From NCBI RefSeq assembly GCF_009789575.1, contig NZ_CP046908.1, positions 2,046,001 to 2,110,000 on the forward strand: a stretch of DNA of 64,000 bases. Reading direction: 5' to 3'. Shown here one piece after another: positions 33,603 through 44,964 of this stretch. The notes under the pieces were generated by a model. It was not told the DNA's origin. It made no database searches and was given only the letters and a program-made list of their open reading frames with translations. Position 1 is the first letter of the stretch, and every line of letters starts with the position of its first letter. Position numbers and translations under genes: made by a program. This DNA comes from Stappia indica (lineage in GTDB: Bacteria; Pseudomonadota; Alphaproteobacteria; Rhizobiales; Stappiaceae).

Positions 33603-34763
33603 ATGGCTTTCACCGCAGGCTTCGATTTCACCGAGGCGGAGGCCGCGCTCGCGCTCTCCCAGTCGATCTATGGCGCGCCCGCCATTCCGGTGCCGACGCC
33701 CGATCCGGTCGCGCTCGGCTGGTCGAAGGTCGACGGCCTGTCGCCGTCCGGCCCGACGCTGCTCGACAATCTCTGGCAGATCTGGCGAAGCGATGCCGCC
33801 CCGAACCGCTATGCGCTCGTCGTGCGCGGTACGGTCGACACGGACGCCAGCATCCTGGCCGACCTGCTGTTTCCGCTGATCGATGCAAGGCTCGACCTGG
33901 AACTCGATATCGGCGGCACGACGCTCGACATTCCCTTTCATCTCGCCCGCGACGAAACGGGCAGCGCCGTCGTCGCCGGCACCCATCTCGGCTTCACGCT
34001 CGGCCTGCTTTTGATGCTGCTGACCACCGACCGGCCGCTGCTGGCGAGCCTTGCCCGCCTGTCGCTGCTGCCGGACACGGAGCTGCTGGTCACCGGACAC
34101 AGCCAGGGCGCCTCCATCGCAACGCTCGCCACCTCGTTCCTGCGCCACGCATCCGGGCCGTTCGCGCCCTTCCGCACGCTCTCTGCCAAGACCTATGTGC
34201 TGGCGCCGGCAAAGCCCGGCAACGACCACTATGCCGCCGACTACGCGGGCATCGCCGGCATGGCCGGGTTCGGCTGGACCATCGCCAGCACGCAAGGATG
34301 GGTGCCGCAGGTGCCCTTCACGCTGCAGGGACCGGGCGATCTCAACACGCCCAACCCCTTGCGCGCCTATGCCGGCGAGACGATGCCGGACAGCGATCCG
34401 CGGGTCGCGGCGATGGCACTGACGGCCGCGACGGCGGCCGAGGCCGCGCATGTCCAGGCGCTCGCGCATGCGCAGGCGAGCATCGCCGCGCTGAAGGCGG
34501 GCCTTGCCTCCATCCGCCTTGCCCCCGACGCGCTGCCGGGCGGCGGCGGCGGCGCGACGCCGGTTCCCGGCACGGCCCTCTCGCCGGTGCTCGACACGCT
34601 GCTGTCGCGGGTGCAGCTGTCGCTGAACTATGCCCCGGCAGGCGCCCTGGTGCCGCTCTTCGCCCGGCCCGGCGGCAACCCGCAGGACCCGAAGGACTAT
34701 TTCTGGCAGCACCATCTCGGCAATTACTGGATCTACCTGCAGGAGCAGTACGGCGGCATGTGA
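33603..34763 (+). CDS. Lipase-like alpha/beta-hydrolase
   Basis: A 386-residue protein with a class-3-lipase-type nucleophile elbow, LLVTGHSQGA, in which S167 is the likely catalytic serine. RYALVVRGT (69-77) resembles the strand-and-oxyanion region of such lipases. No signal peptide is apparent, and the C-terminal third is Ala-rich, with a Gly/Pro linker (GGGGGATPVPG near 320). CGGGAGGATGGC supports the ATG at 33603. The substrate is unknown; phospholipid or ester cleavage is possible. The C terminus YFWQHHLGNYWIYLQEQYG is unusually aromatic. Confidence 0.7.
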   Translation: MAFTAGFDFTEAEAALALSQSIYGAPAIPVPTPDPVALGWSKVDGLSPSGPTLLDNLWQIWRSDAAPNRYALVVRGTVDTDASILADLLFPLIDARLDLELDIGGTTLDIPFHLARDETGSAVVAGTHLGFTLGLLLMLLTTDRPLLASLARLSLLPDTELLVTGHSQGASIATLATSFLRHASGPFAPFRTLSAKTYVLAPAKPGNDHYAADYAGIAGMAGFGWTIASTQGWVPQVPFTLQGPGDLNTPNPLRAYAGETMPDSDPRVAAMALTAATAAEAAHVQALAHAQASIAALKAGLASIRLAPDALPGGGGGATPVPGTALSPVLDTLLSRVQLSLNYAPAGALVPLFARPGGNPQDPKDYFWQHHLGNYWIYLQEQYGGM

Positions 34764-34862
34764 ACGGCCCCTGCCCCGGCGCGGGCTGGCGCTTGCAAGG
34801 CGTGCCGTGCCCCGGCACTCTTGCGCCCGGCGCAGTTGCGCCTTTCGGGAGGAGTTTCATAA

Positions 34863-35744
34863 ATGCATTCCAATCGCTCGGCACTTGCCCTTGGTGCCTC
34901 GCTTCTCGTCTCGCTGCTTCTGGTACCGGGCGCGGCCCAAGCCGCCTGTCCGGACGATGCCGCCATCGACGCCTTCCTGGCCGCACGCGCCAGCGCGGCC
35001 CCGACGCCGCCGCCGGTCGCCGCCGGCGGATCGATGGCGGATGCCCTGTGCGCGCAAGGCAAGATCCTCGCCCGCCTGGAAACCGATCTCGGCCCGGTCG
35101 TCGGCTACAAGGCCGGCCTGACCTCGCCCAAGTCGCAGGAAGCCTTCGGCGTCACCGAGCCGGTCTTCGGCACGCTGCTTCAGGGCATGATCGTCAGGGG
35201 GAACGCCACCGCCCGCCCGGCGGAGGCGGTGCGCGCGCTGTTCGAGGCGGACCTGGTGGTCGAGATCGCCGATGCCGCCGTCAACGAGGCGGCGACGCCG
35301 GAAGAGGTGCTGGCCCATATCGCCGGCGTACGCCCGTTCCTGGAGCTGCCCGCGCTCGTCGTCGGCAAGGACGACAAGCTCGACGGTCCTGCCATCACCT
35401 CGATCAATGTCGGCGCCTGGAAAGGCGCGATGGGCGAGCTGATCGAGATCCCGCAAGGGGCCGAGGGCGTTGCCATGCTCGCCGATTTCACCGCGAAACT
35501 GACGGATGATGCGAGCGGCGAGACCCTGTCGGCAGCGCCCGGCAAGGCCGTGCTCGGCCACCCGCTCAACGCGGTCGCCTGGATCGCCGGCGTGCTGAAG
35601 GCGCAGGGCAAGGCCTTGAAGCCCGGCGACCTTGTTTCCGTCGGCTCCATCGGCCCGCTGCATCCGATGAAGCCGGGCCTGAGCGTCACGCTCACCTACG
35701 AGGGACTGCCCGGCACGCCGAAGATCGGCGCCCGGTTCGAATAG
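34863..35744 (+). CDS. Exported hydratase-fold protein (2-keto-4-pentenoate hydratase-like)
   Basis: A 293-residue protein with a clear Sec signal peptide (residues 1-27, LLVSLLLVPGAAQA-A) followed by a domain of the fumarylacetoacetase/MhpD fold: VVGYKAGLT near 80, FEADLVVEIADAAVNEA near 125 and ALKPGDLVSVGSIGP near 265. Known members act in the cytoplasm on catabolic intermediates, so export is odd. The metal-site residues could not be confirmed by eye. GGGAGGAGTTTCATAA precedes the ATG. The lipase-like gene upstream may be co-transcribed (99-bp gap). Confidence 0.78.
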   Translation: MHSNRSALALGASLLVSLLLVPGAAQAACPDDAAIDAFLAARASAAPTPPPVAAGGSMADALCAQGKILARLETDLGPVVGYKAGLTSPKSQEAFGVTEPVFGTLLQGMIVRGNATARPAEAVRALFEADLVVEIADAAVNEAATPEEVLAHIAGVRPFLELPALVVGKDDKLDGPAITSINVGAWKGAMGELIEIPQGAEGVAMLADFTAKLTDDASGETLSAAPGKAVLGHPLNAVAWIAGVLKAQGKALKPGDLVSVGSIGPLHPMKPGLSVTLTYEGLPGTPKIGARFE

Positions 35745-35775
35745 AAGCGGCGCGCCGGCCCCACAGCCCGCTCCG

Positions 35776-35930
35776 CTGTCGTCCCGGTTCCGGCGAAGCC
35801 GGAGACCGGGAACCAGTAACCCCAGGTCGTGCGGTTGGCGCCTCGACGCGGCCAAGATGGGAGGGCTTCACCGGAGCGTCGCCACGTGCCCCGGCGGATA
35901 CTGGATGCCTGCCTGACGCAGGCATGACAA
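35776..35930. repeat. Intergenic palindromic repeat
   Basis: This segment begins with GTCGTCCCGGTTCCGG, whose arms fold as CCCGGTTCCGGC / GCCGGAGACCGGG, runs through AACCAGTAACCCC, and ends with ATACTGGATGCC and a hairpin ATGCCTGC / GCAGGCAT (35905-35925) followed by GACAA. The layout resembles the abundant 'GTCATCCCGG...CCAGTAACC...GATGACAA' intergenic repeats of alphaproteobacteria. A partial relative (GCCGGAATGACG) is near 23435. Nothing else is seen between the genes. Confidence 0.6.
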
Positions 35931-35989
35931 CCGAGGAGCGGAACGACCGCCCTCACGTCTCGGTGCCTTTTTGCACCGCCCCTCCCCGA

Positions 35990-38470
<2,481 letters not shown>

Positions 38471-38636
38471 CTTGCGGGCCTGTCGACAAATCGGGCCGCC
38501 GGGCGGGGCCGGTCGGCGGGCCGCGAACATTACGCGCGCTGCGCGCGCCGCGCCAGTGCGGGACGCGAAGACGGACGGCCGGAAGTGGAAAACCGCGCGA
38601 ACGGGGCGGGACCGGGGCCCAGGCTGAGGCTCGGGC

Positions 38637-39749
38637 TCAGCGCACCACGGTGATGCGCTGCGCGGCGCGGGTCACCGCCGTATAGAGCCAGCGGTCGCGA
38701 TATTCGCGGAAGGCCCAGCTCTCGTCGAACAGGACGATATCGTCCCACTGCGAGCCCTGCGCCTTGTGGACGGTGAGCGCATAGCCGTAGTCGAACTCGT
38801 CGGAGCGGCGCTTGAGGGCGTAGGGGATCTGGTCCGCGCCCTCCTCGAACAGGCCCGGCAGCACCTTGACCTGCACCCGGCCCTTGCCGGCGGCCTCGTC
38901 CTCCGGGCGCACGTCGAAGCGCAGCGTGTTGCCCTTGGACGGGCGCAGCCGCTCGACGGTCCACAGCCCGCCGTTGAGCAGGCCCTTGGCCTTGTCGTTG
39001 CGCAGGCACACCAGCTTGTCGCCGACCGCCGGCATCTGCGTGGTGTAGCCCTTCAGCTCGCGGATGCGGCCGTTATAGAGCCGCCGCGTGCGGTTGGTGC
39101 CGACCAGCACCTGGTCGCTGGCGAGGATCGAGGCGGCGTCGATCTCGCGGCGCGAGATGATGCGGCTGTCGCCGTAGCGGCCTGCCTCAAGCTCGCCGCC
39201 CTCGCGGATCAGCATCGACATGTGGACGATCGGATTGTCGCGCGCCTGGCGGTGCACCTCCGACAGCATCACGTCCGGCTCGGCCTCGGTGAAGAAGCCG
39301 CCGCCCTTGACCGGCGGCAGCTGCGCCGGATCGCCGAGCACCAGCACGGGCGTGCCGAAGGACAGGAGATCGCGGCCGAGATCCTCGTCGACCATCGAGC
39401 ATTCGTCGATGACGATCAGCTTGGCCTTGGAGGCGATGCTGTCGCGGTTGATCGAGAAGCTGAGGCTTGCCTCATCGTCCTCGGTCTCGTCCTTGCGCCC
39501 GCGCGGCCGGTAGATCATCGCATGGATGGTGGTGGCGTCGTCGCAGCCCTTCTGGCGCAGCACATGGGCCGCCTTGCCGGTGAAGGCGCCGAAGGCGACA
39601 TCGCCGTTGATGCCCTCCGCCAGATGGCGGGCGAGCGTCGTCTTGCCCGTGCCGGCGAAGCCGAACAGGCGGAAGACCTGCTTGTCTTTCGATTTCAGCC
39701 AGCGCGCCGTCTCGTCGAGCGCGTGCTGCTGCTGGGGCGACCAGTCCAT
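38637..39749 (-). CDS. RecD/Dda-like DNA helicase
   Basis: A 370-residue superfamily-1B helicase of the small, Dda/RecD2-like kind. The Walker A motif is GFAGTGKTT (30-38), Walker [10 protein letters not shown], motif [15 protein letters not shown], and the C-terminal UvrD-like part has [18 protein letters not shown] and [10 protein letters not shown]. It is complete for the short form. Phage and bacterial homologues unwind DNA with 5'-3' polarity. The ATG begins directly with the family motif [11 protein letters not shown] single-gene unit. Confidence 0.88.
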   Translation of the reverse strand: MDWSPQQQHALDETARWLKSKDKQVFRLFGFAGTGKTTLARHLAEGINGDVAFGAFTGKAAHVLRQKGCDDATTIHAMIYRPRGRKDETEDDEASLSFSINRDSIASKAKLIVIDECSMVDEDLGRDLLSFGTPVLVLGDPAQLPPVKGGGFFTEAEPDVMLSEVHRQARDNPIVHMSMLIREGGELEAGRYGDSRIISRREIDAASILASDQVLVGTNRTRRLYNGRIRELKGYTTQMPAVGDKLVCLRNDKAKGLLNGGLWTVERLRPSKGNTLRFDVRPEDEAAGKGRVQVKVLPGLFEEGADQIPYALKRRSDEFDYGYALTVHKAQGSQWDDIVLFDESWAFREYRDRWLYTAVTRAAQRITVVR

Positions 39750-39827
39750 GAAGCGAATCGGATCCCGAGTTGGTTCGTTCCCTTCCTACAGGCTTCGCGC
39801 CCGCCTGTGCACCCGCTTAAGCCGGGC

Positions 39828-40859
39828 TCACGGGCGCGGGTAGAGCTTCACCCCCGTGCCGGTGACCGAAAAGCCCGTCATGTAGGGGTCGCGCTCGTCC
39901 AGCGTGATGGTGGAGGTGCCGGTCTTCACCGCCCAGCCCTCGATGGTGGGCACGATGGCCGGCCGGCCGCCGACGGTGGTCTCGCTCTTCACCCCGCCGG
40001 TAAACAGCGAGCCGATGACGCTCTCGTGCACGAAACGGTCGCCGACCGTCAGCCGGCCGCGCGCATGCAGCTGGGCAAGGCGGGCGGAGGTGCCGGTGCC
40101 GCAGGGGCTGCGGTCGATGGCCTTGTCGCCGTAGAAGACCGCGTTGCGCGCATCCGCCCCCGGCTGGGTCGCCGGGCCCGACCACTGGATGTGGGTGATG
40201 CCGCGGATGCGCCCGTCCTCCGGGTGCACCATCTCGTACGCCTCGTTGAGCGCGATCCGAAGCGCCGGGCTGATCGCCACCAGCCGGTCGACGTCGATGG
40301 CGCCGACGCCCGCGAAATTCTCCTGGGGCTCGATGATCGCGTAGAAATTGCCGCCATAGGCGACGTCGAAGGTCAGCCGGCCGAACTCCGGGCAGTCGAT
40401 CTCAAGATCCTGCGCCGCAAGGAAGGAGGGCACGTTGGTCAGCCGCACGGAGGCGACGTGCTCGCCCTCCATCTCGTAATCGGCAAGCACCAGACCTGCC
40501 GGCGTTTCCAGCCGCGCCTGGCCCGGCGTGCGGGGCACGAGAAGCCCCTCCTCGATCGCCATGGTGACGGTGCCGATGGTGCCGTGGCCGCACATGGGCA
40601 GGCAGCCGGAGGTCTCGATATAGAGGACGCCGATGTCGCAATCCTCGCGCGTCGGCGGATAGAGGATCGAGCCGGACATCATGTCGTGGCCGCGCGGCTC
40701 GAACATCAACCCGGTGCGGATCCAGTCGTAGCGCTCAAGGAAATCCGCCCGCCGCGCCAGCATGCTGTCGCCGGCAAGGTTGGGTCCCCCGCCCGCGACG
40801 AGCCGCACCGGATTGCCGCAGGTATGTCCGTCGATGCAGAAGAACGTATGCCGCGCCAC
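39828..40859 (-). CDS. hypRE: 4-hydroxyproline 2-epimerase
   Basis: A 343-residue proline-racemase-family enzyme that converts trans-4-hydroxy-L-proline to cis-4-hydroxy-D-proline. Both catalytic cysteines are present: C90 in MCGHGTIG and C253 in DRSPCGTGTSAR. A Cys/Cys pair is right for an epimerase and excludes the Thr-containing dehydratase group. The start is a GTG at 40859-40857 with AAGGAGG 5 bases before it; longer open frames upstream lack similarity. It follows the D-hydroxyproline dehydrogenase gene in the same operon (46-bp gap). Confidence 0.92.
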   Translation of the reverse strand: MARHTFFCIDGHTCGNPVRLVAGGGPNLAGDSMLARRADFLERYDWIRTGLMFEPRGHDMMSGSILYPPTREDCDIGVLYIETSGCLPMCGHGTIGTVTMAIEEGLLVPRTPGQARLETPAGLVLADYEMEGEHVASVRLTNVPSFLAAQDLEIDCPEFGRLTFDVAYGGNFYAIIEPQENFAGVGAIDVDRLVAISPALRIALNEAYEMVHPEDGRIRGITHIQWSGPATQPGADARNAVFYGDKAIDRSPCGTGTSARLAQLHARGRLTVGDRFVHESVIGSLFTGGVKSETTVGGRPAIVPTIEGWAVKTGTSTITLDERDPYMTGFSVTGTGVKLYPRP

Positions 40860-40905
40860 GGCTGCCTCCTTAAGAAAGAACCCAGACTTCAAAAAACCCA
40901 GACTG

Positions 40906-42150
40906 TCAGAACCTGTCGACCGCGTAAGGGGCAAGGTCGATGGAGGGCTGCTCGCCGGCAACGAGCGCCGCGACGAGTTCGCCCGTCGCCGCCGCCTGGG
41001 TCAAGCCGTGATGGGCATGGCCGAAGGCGTGGATCAGGCCCGGAACGCGGCGGCTTGGCGAGATCACCGGCAGGCTGTCGGGCAGCGAGGGACGGAAACC
41101 CATCCAGCGCTCGCCGGTCTCGGCCCTGAGGTTCGGCACCACCTTGCCGGCGCGCGCCACCAGCGCATCGACACGCCGCCAGTCGGGCGCGGCCGCAAGC
41201 CCGCCGAACTCCACCGCCCCGCCGATGCGCAGGCCCTTCGCCAGCGGCGACAGCACGAAGCCGTAGCCGGCCAGCATGATGAAGCGGCGGAAGGAGACGC
41301 CGGGTTCCGGCACCGTGATGTTGTAGCCGCGCTCTGTGTCGAGCGGCACGTTCTCGCCGATGCCGGCGGCAAGCCGGCGCGACCAGGCCCCGCAGGCCAG
41401 CACCACATGCGGCGCACGGCGCACCGGCCCCTCGCGCATGCGCAGCACGACACCCTGGCTGCAACGGGCGATCGCCGCCACCTCGCCGCGCTCGATGGTG
41501 CCGCCGCGGGCGCGCACATGGGCGGCAAGGTCGAGGCACAGCCCGTGCGGGTCGTCGACCTGCACCCAGCCGGGAAGGAAGGCGCCGCCGGCCACCGTCG
41601 ACCCGAGATCGGGCTCCATGTCGCGCAGCTCGGGGCCGCCCAGCTCGCGCACCTCGATGCCGTGGTCGCGCTGCAGCTGCCAGCCGGCCCGTGCCCGCGC
41701 GATTTCCGCCGGCTTGTCGAAGACGTCGAGACAGCCCTCGCGCTTCACCCGGTGCAGCGTGCCGCTGTCCTGCCACAGCCGCTCCCAGGCAGGCAGCGCG
41801 GCGGCATTGAGCGCGGCGATGGCCGAGATCGAGCGGCGCCAGGCGGCTGGCCGCGAGGCCTGCACGAAGCGCAGCATCCAGGGCAGGATGGACAGGGCAT
41901 AGGAGGGGCGGATGGCGAGCGGCCCGAGCGGGTCGAGCAGCCAGCCCGGCGCCTTGCGCCAGATGCCGGGCGAGGCGAGCGGGGCGACATCCGTCCAGGC
42001 GATGCCGGCGGCATTGCCCCGCGAGGTGCCGCTGCCCGGCTCGTCCCGGTCGATCACCGTCACCGCATGGCCGCGCGCAAGCAGCGCCGCCGCCGTGGCA
42101 AGGCCGACGATGCCGGCCCCGATGATGGTCACTTCGGACCTGTCGTCCAT
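40906..42150 (-). CDS. hypO: FAD-dependent D-hydroxyproline dehydrogenase (DadA-like)
   Basis: A 414-residue amino-acid oxidase/dehydrogenase of the DAO/DadA family. FAD binding is shown by IIGAGIVGLATA (GAGIVG at 11-16) and the C-terminal GHAHHGLTQAAATGELV. In this operon it should oxidise cis-4-hydroxy-D-proline to pyrroline-4-hydroxy-2-carboxylate, passing electrons to the respiratory chain. The ATG at 42150 (MDDRSEVTII) is used. A general D-amino-acid dehydrogenase would look the same; the context decides. Confidence 0.88.
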   Translation of the reverse strand: MDDRSEVTIIGAGIVGLATAAALLARGHAVTVIDRDEPGSGTSRGNAAGIAWTDVAPLASPGIWRKAPGWLLDPLGPLAIRPSYALSILPWMLRFVQASRPAAWRRSISAIAALNAAALPAWERLWQDSGTLHRVKREGCLDVFDKPAEIARARAGWQLQRDHGIEVRELGGPELRDMEPDLGSTVAGGAFLPGWVQVDDPHGLCLDLAAHVRARGGTIERGEVAAIARCSQGVVLRMREGPVRRAPHVVLACGAWSRRLAAGIGENVPLDTERGYNITVPEPGVSFRRFIMLAGYGFVLSPLAKGLRIGGAVEFGGLAAAPDWRRVDALVARAGKVVPNLRAETGERWMGFRPSLPDSLPVISPSRRVPGLIHAFGHAHHGLTQAAATGELVAALVAGEQPSIDLAPYAVDRF

Positions 42151-42219
42151 CCGTCCTTCACGCCCCAATAGATCCTGTCGCCGAACCTTGGCCGGACCCG
42201 GCCGGCGCCGCTCGCCGCA

Positions 42220-43113
42220 TCAGAGCGCCGGCAGTTGCGGCCGCGTGTCCAGCGCAGCGCGGATGATGCCGTCGACCCGCTCGGCCTCGGCACCCGACAA
42301 CGCCATGCGCGGTGCGCGGCAGCGGTCGTTGGAGCCGATGGCATGCACTTCGGCGCGCTTGATGTTCTGCACCAGATTGGTCGAGACATCGAGATCCAGC
42401 AAGGGGCGGAACCAGCGGTAGATCGCCCGCGCTTCCTCGATGCGGCCGGCCTGCGCCAGCTTCCAGATCGCCACCGTCTCCTTCGGGAAGGCGACGACGA
42501 GACCGGCGACCCAGCCGGTGGCACCCATGACGAGGCTTTCCAGCGCCAGATTGTCGACGCCGGTGAAGACGTCGAACCGATCGCCGAAGCGCGAGATCAC
42601 CTCGCTGACGCGGCGGATGTCGTCGGTAGACTCCTTCATCGCCACGACGAGCGGCTCGCCGGCCAGTTCCTCGAACATCTCCAGCGTCACGTCGACGCCG
42701 TAGGCGACCGGGTTGTTGTAGATCATCGACGGCAGGCCGGACCCGCGGATGACCGCGAAGAGATGCGCCAGCGTCTCGTGCGGGGCCGAGCGATAGGGTA
42801 CGCCCGGCAGCACCATCAGGCCGTCCGCCCCGGCCTTCGCCGCGGCCTGCGCGGCAGCAACCGCGCGGCGGGTGGAGCTTTCGCACACGGTCATCAGGAC
42901 GGGTCGGCTGCCTGCGACGGACTTGGCCAGCTTGAGGATCTCGAGCTTTTCTTCTGCCTCCAGCGCCATCGCCTCACCGAGCGAGCCGCAGACGATCAGC
43001 CCGTCGACACCCGCCTCGACCTGAAGCGCGAAGCAGCGCTCCATCTCGGCCATGTCCAGCCGGTCGTCGCTGGTGAACTTGGTCGTTACCGCCGGAAACA
43101 CACCGCGCCACAT
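42220..43113 (-). CDS. hypD: DapA-family pyrroline-4-hydroxy-2-carboxylate deaminase
   Basis: A 297-residue protein of the dihydrodipicolinate-synthase family (TIM barrel with a Schiff-base lysine). The lysine is K160 in VVAMKEST, and Y132 lies in IYNNP. The first residues, MWRGVFPAVTTKF, are typical of the hydroxyproline-pathway members. The reaction would give alpha-ketoglutarate semialdehyde. First gene of the operon; its promoter region carries two TGATATATCA operators. The frame is open across the upstream repeat, but only 43113 gives the family N terminus, with GGGAGTTTCG before it. Confidence 0.88.
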   Translation of the reverse strand: MWRGVFPAVTTKFTSDDRLDMAEMERCFALQVEAGVDGLIVCGSLGEAMALEAEEKLEILKLAKSVAGSRPVLMTVCESSTRRAVAAAQAAAKAGADGLMVLPGVPYRSAPHETLAHLFAVIRGSGLPSMIYNNPVAYGVDVTLEMFEELAGEPLVVAMKESTDDIRRVSEVISRFGDRFDVFTGVDNLALESLVMGATGWVAGLVVAFPKETVAIWKLAQAGRIEEARAIYRWFRPLLDLDVSTNLVQNIKRAEVHAIGSNDRCRAPRMALSGAEAERVDGIIRAALDTRPQLPAL

Positions 43114-43137
43114 GATCGAAACTCCCTTGCCGCCATC

Positions 43138-43202
43138 TGATATATCAGTTGTCGAGCGCACAGTCCCACGCGGCTTTCCTTCTGTCAACGACTGATATAT
43201 CA
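43138..43202. promoter_or_regulatory. Two TGATATATCA operators of the hydroxyproline operon
   Basis: Palindromes TGATATATCA lie at 43138-43147 and 43193-43202. The first is followed by GTTGTCGAG and the second, in inverted order, is preceded by CAACGAC, so the two extended sites face each other, centres 55 bp apart. The same extended site stands before the aldehyde dehydrogenase at 52449. The adjacent GntR protein is the likely binder. Confidence 0.75.
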
Positions 43203-43209
43203 ATAGAGG

Positions 43210-43377
43210 CCAGTGTGGTGAATTTGAAATACGCCTCATGTTGGCAGCACCCTCCAGGGCGTATTTCAAATTCGAAAACCACACTGGAAATATAAGCCTG
43301 CCAGTCACCCTCTTGAATCTGAAGTTCGCTCAACGCATGCCGCGAGATGTGACGAACTTCAGATTCAGGTGACTGGC
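43210..43377. repeat. Two-hairpin intergenic repeat, copy B (inverted)
   Basis: Reverse-oriented copy of the element at 10260. The first hairpin (43210-43287) has outer arms CCAGTGTGGT/ACCACACTGG and inner arms GAATTTGAAATACGC (43220-43234) / GCGTATTTCAAATTC (43259-43273). The second (43300-43377) has outer arms GCCAGTCAC/GTGACTGGC and inner arms GAATCTGAAGTTCG (43315-43328) / CGAACTTCAGATTC (43353-43366). Inner arms are identical to copy A; outer bases vary in a compensated way, which shows that pairing is conserved. Confidence 0.85.
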
Positions 43378-43391
43378 GAGAGGAGACCACC

Positions 43392-44102
43392 ATGACCGCC
43401 AGCCCCGCCGGAGGCGAACGCGCCGGACCTGCCGAGCTCGGACCCGCCAGCCAGGAGGGCGAGGAAAGCCGGGCGGCCCGCGCCTATCGCGCGCTGGAGG
43501 AGCAGATCGTCACCCTGCGGCTGGCGCCGGGCACGGCGATGACGGAAAGCCGCATCGCGGCGCTGCTGGACATGGGCCGCACGCCGATCCGCGAGGCGAT
43601 CCAGCGCCTCGCCTGGGAAGGGCTGGTAACGATCCGCCCGCGCCTCGGCATTCTCGTCGCCGACATCAACCCGGCCGACTTCGCCCGGGTGCTGGAAACC
43701 CGCCATGCGCTGGAGATCCTGCTGACCGGCTCGGCCGCGCATCTGGCGAGCCGCGACGAGCGCGACCGGCTGGGCGAATGCGCCCGCGCCATGCGGGACG
43801 CCGCCGCCGCCGGCGATGTCGACGGGTTTCTGCGCGAGGACAAGACCTTCGACGAGATCGTCGCGGTGGCCGCGTGCAACCCCTTCGCCGCCCGGGTGGT
43901 GGCGCCGCTGCAGACCCATTCGCGGCGGTTCTGGTTCCGCTATTTCGGCGAGAGCGACCTCAACTCCGCCGCCTGGCACCACATGGAACTGATGCAGGCC
44001 ATCGCCTCCGGCGACGTCGCCCTCGCCCGCGCCCGCGCCGACGACCTGATGCACTACCTCCGCCGCCAGGCGATGACGCTGACGAGTGGGTTGGAGCGGT
44101 AG
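43392..44102 (+). CDS. GntR/FCD-family regulator, probable hydroxyproline repressor
   Basis: A 236-residue transcription factor. The N-terminal winged helix-turn-helix includes TESRIAALLDMGRTPIREAIQRLAWEGLV (about 45-75). The C-terminal FCD ligand domain has the D/H/H metal-site pattern (D in LREDKTFDEIV, H in LQTHSRRFW and WHHMEL). It diverges from the hydroxyproline operon and is likely HypR-like, releasing the TGATATATCA operators when hydroxyproline is present. Its last 12 codons (QAMTLTSGLER) are repeated imperfectly at 45259, beyond the CHAT gene. Confidence 0.88.
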   Translation: MTASPAGGERAGPAELGPASQEGEESRAARAYRALEEQIVTLRLAPGTAMTESRIAALLDMGRTPIREAIQRLAWEGLVTIRPRLGILVADINPADFARVLETRHALEILLTGSAAHLASRDERDRLGECARAMRDAAAAGDVDGFLREDKTFDEIVAVAACNPFAARVVAPLQTHSRRFWFRYFGESDLNSAAWHHMELMQAIASGDVALARARADDLMHYLRRQAMTLTSGLER

Positions 44103-44105
44103 GGG
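44067..44105 (+). repeat. Direct repeat left copy (end of gntR)
   Basis: This 39-bp stretch from the gntR 3' end matches 45259-45297 at 33 of 39 positions, and the first 17 bases (CAGGCGATGACGCTGAC) are identical. The two copies flank the CHAT gene segment. Confidence 0.75.
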
Positions 44106-44370
44106 GGGGCACACCGAACTGCACAGCATGAGTAGGTGCAGGCGACCCGTGAATGGAGGGCACTGAAGGACCCGGCGGCCGATTCTCTTTTGGCGCACTC
44201 TCAACTGTTGAGCGAGGGCCACCTCGGCGGTAACGTCCGTGCCGCGCTAGAGTAAGCCATTGATCTATTAAAAGATTTTTTAGAAGAAGCCTAACTAGCG
44301 CTATCTGCAAAGAGAAACATTCCGCCTCAGTTTGGCATTCTATTTTCACGGCAACCGAAAGAGAGGGGAC

Positions 44371-44964
44371 ATGAGGGATAAAACCAAACCGCAATTATTT
44401 ATCATCGAGACATTGACCCTGGCGGACGAACGAGCGCAGCGCCAGGAAGGAGAGCTTATATCACGCATGCTTCATCTCGCCGGCAAGAGTGAGACTGTAT
44501 ACTATTATATTCGCACACGGCGCGAGCTTGGGGAAATTGTCGATATCTTTGGCCAGTCGCAATATCGCTATCTTCATATTTCCTGTCACGCCGACAAGCG
44601 GGGGATGGCGACAACGTTCGACGACATTGGTTATGCGGATTTAGGGGGTATGCTTTCCCCACACCTAAAAGGCCGACGCGTATTCGTTTCGGCCTGCCAA
44701 ATGGCTACCTTCGGCCTAGCTAAGCAAATACTGCCCGATACGGGATGCTACTCCCTGATCGGCCCGAAGCGCAGCATCAGGTTCGATGACGCAGCTGCGT
44801 TCTGGATCTCGTTCTATCACCTGATGTTCAAGCTCAATGACCGGAGCATGAAAAGGGAGGGACTGCGCCAGCGCATCAAGCAGCTATCTCGACTCTATGA
44901 AGAGCCGATCAACTATTTCGCGTCATCAAAGAACGAAGAGCGCGGTTATGTTCGCGTTATTTGA
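44371..44964 (+). CDS. CHAT-domain (caspase-like) protein
   Basis: A 197-residue protein, lower in GC than its neighbours. The pattern YLHISCHADKRG (H73) followed by a segment ending VFVSACQMA (C109) matches the His-Cys dyad of CHAT peptidases (caspase relatives); YADLGGMLSPHLKG lies between. Known CHAT proteins are usually fused to TPR or sensor domains, or act as proteases in defence. This one is a single domain, so a partner may be missing or encoded elsewhere. GAGAGGGGAC precedes the ATG at 44371. It is flanked by copies of the gntR 3' end, indicating insertion. No obvious partner gene is adjacent. Confidence 0.65.
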   Translation: MRDKTKPQLFIIETLTLADERAQRQEGELISRMLHLAGKSETVYYYIRTRRELGEIVDIFGQSQYRYLHISCHADKRGMATTFDDIGYADLGGMLSPHLKGRRVFVSACQMATFGLAKQILPDTGCYSLIGPKRSIRFDDAAAFWISFYHLMFKLNDRSMKREGLRQRIKQLSRLYEEPINYFASSKNEERGYVRVI

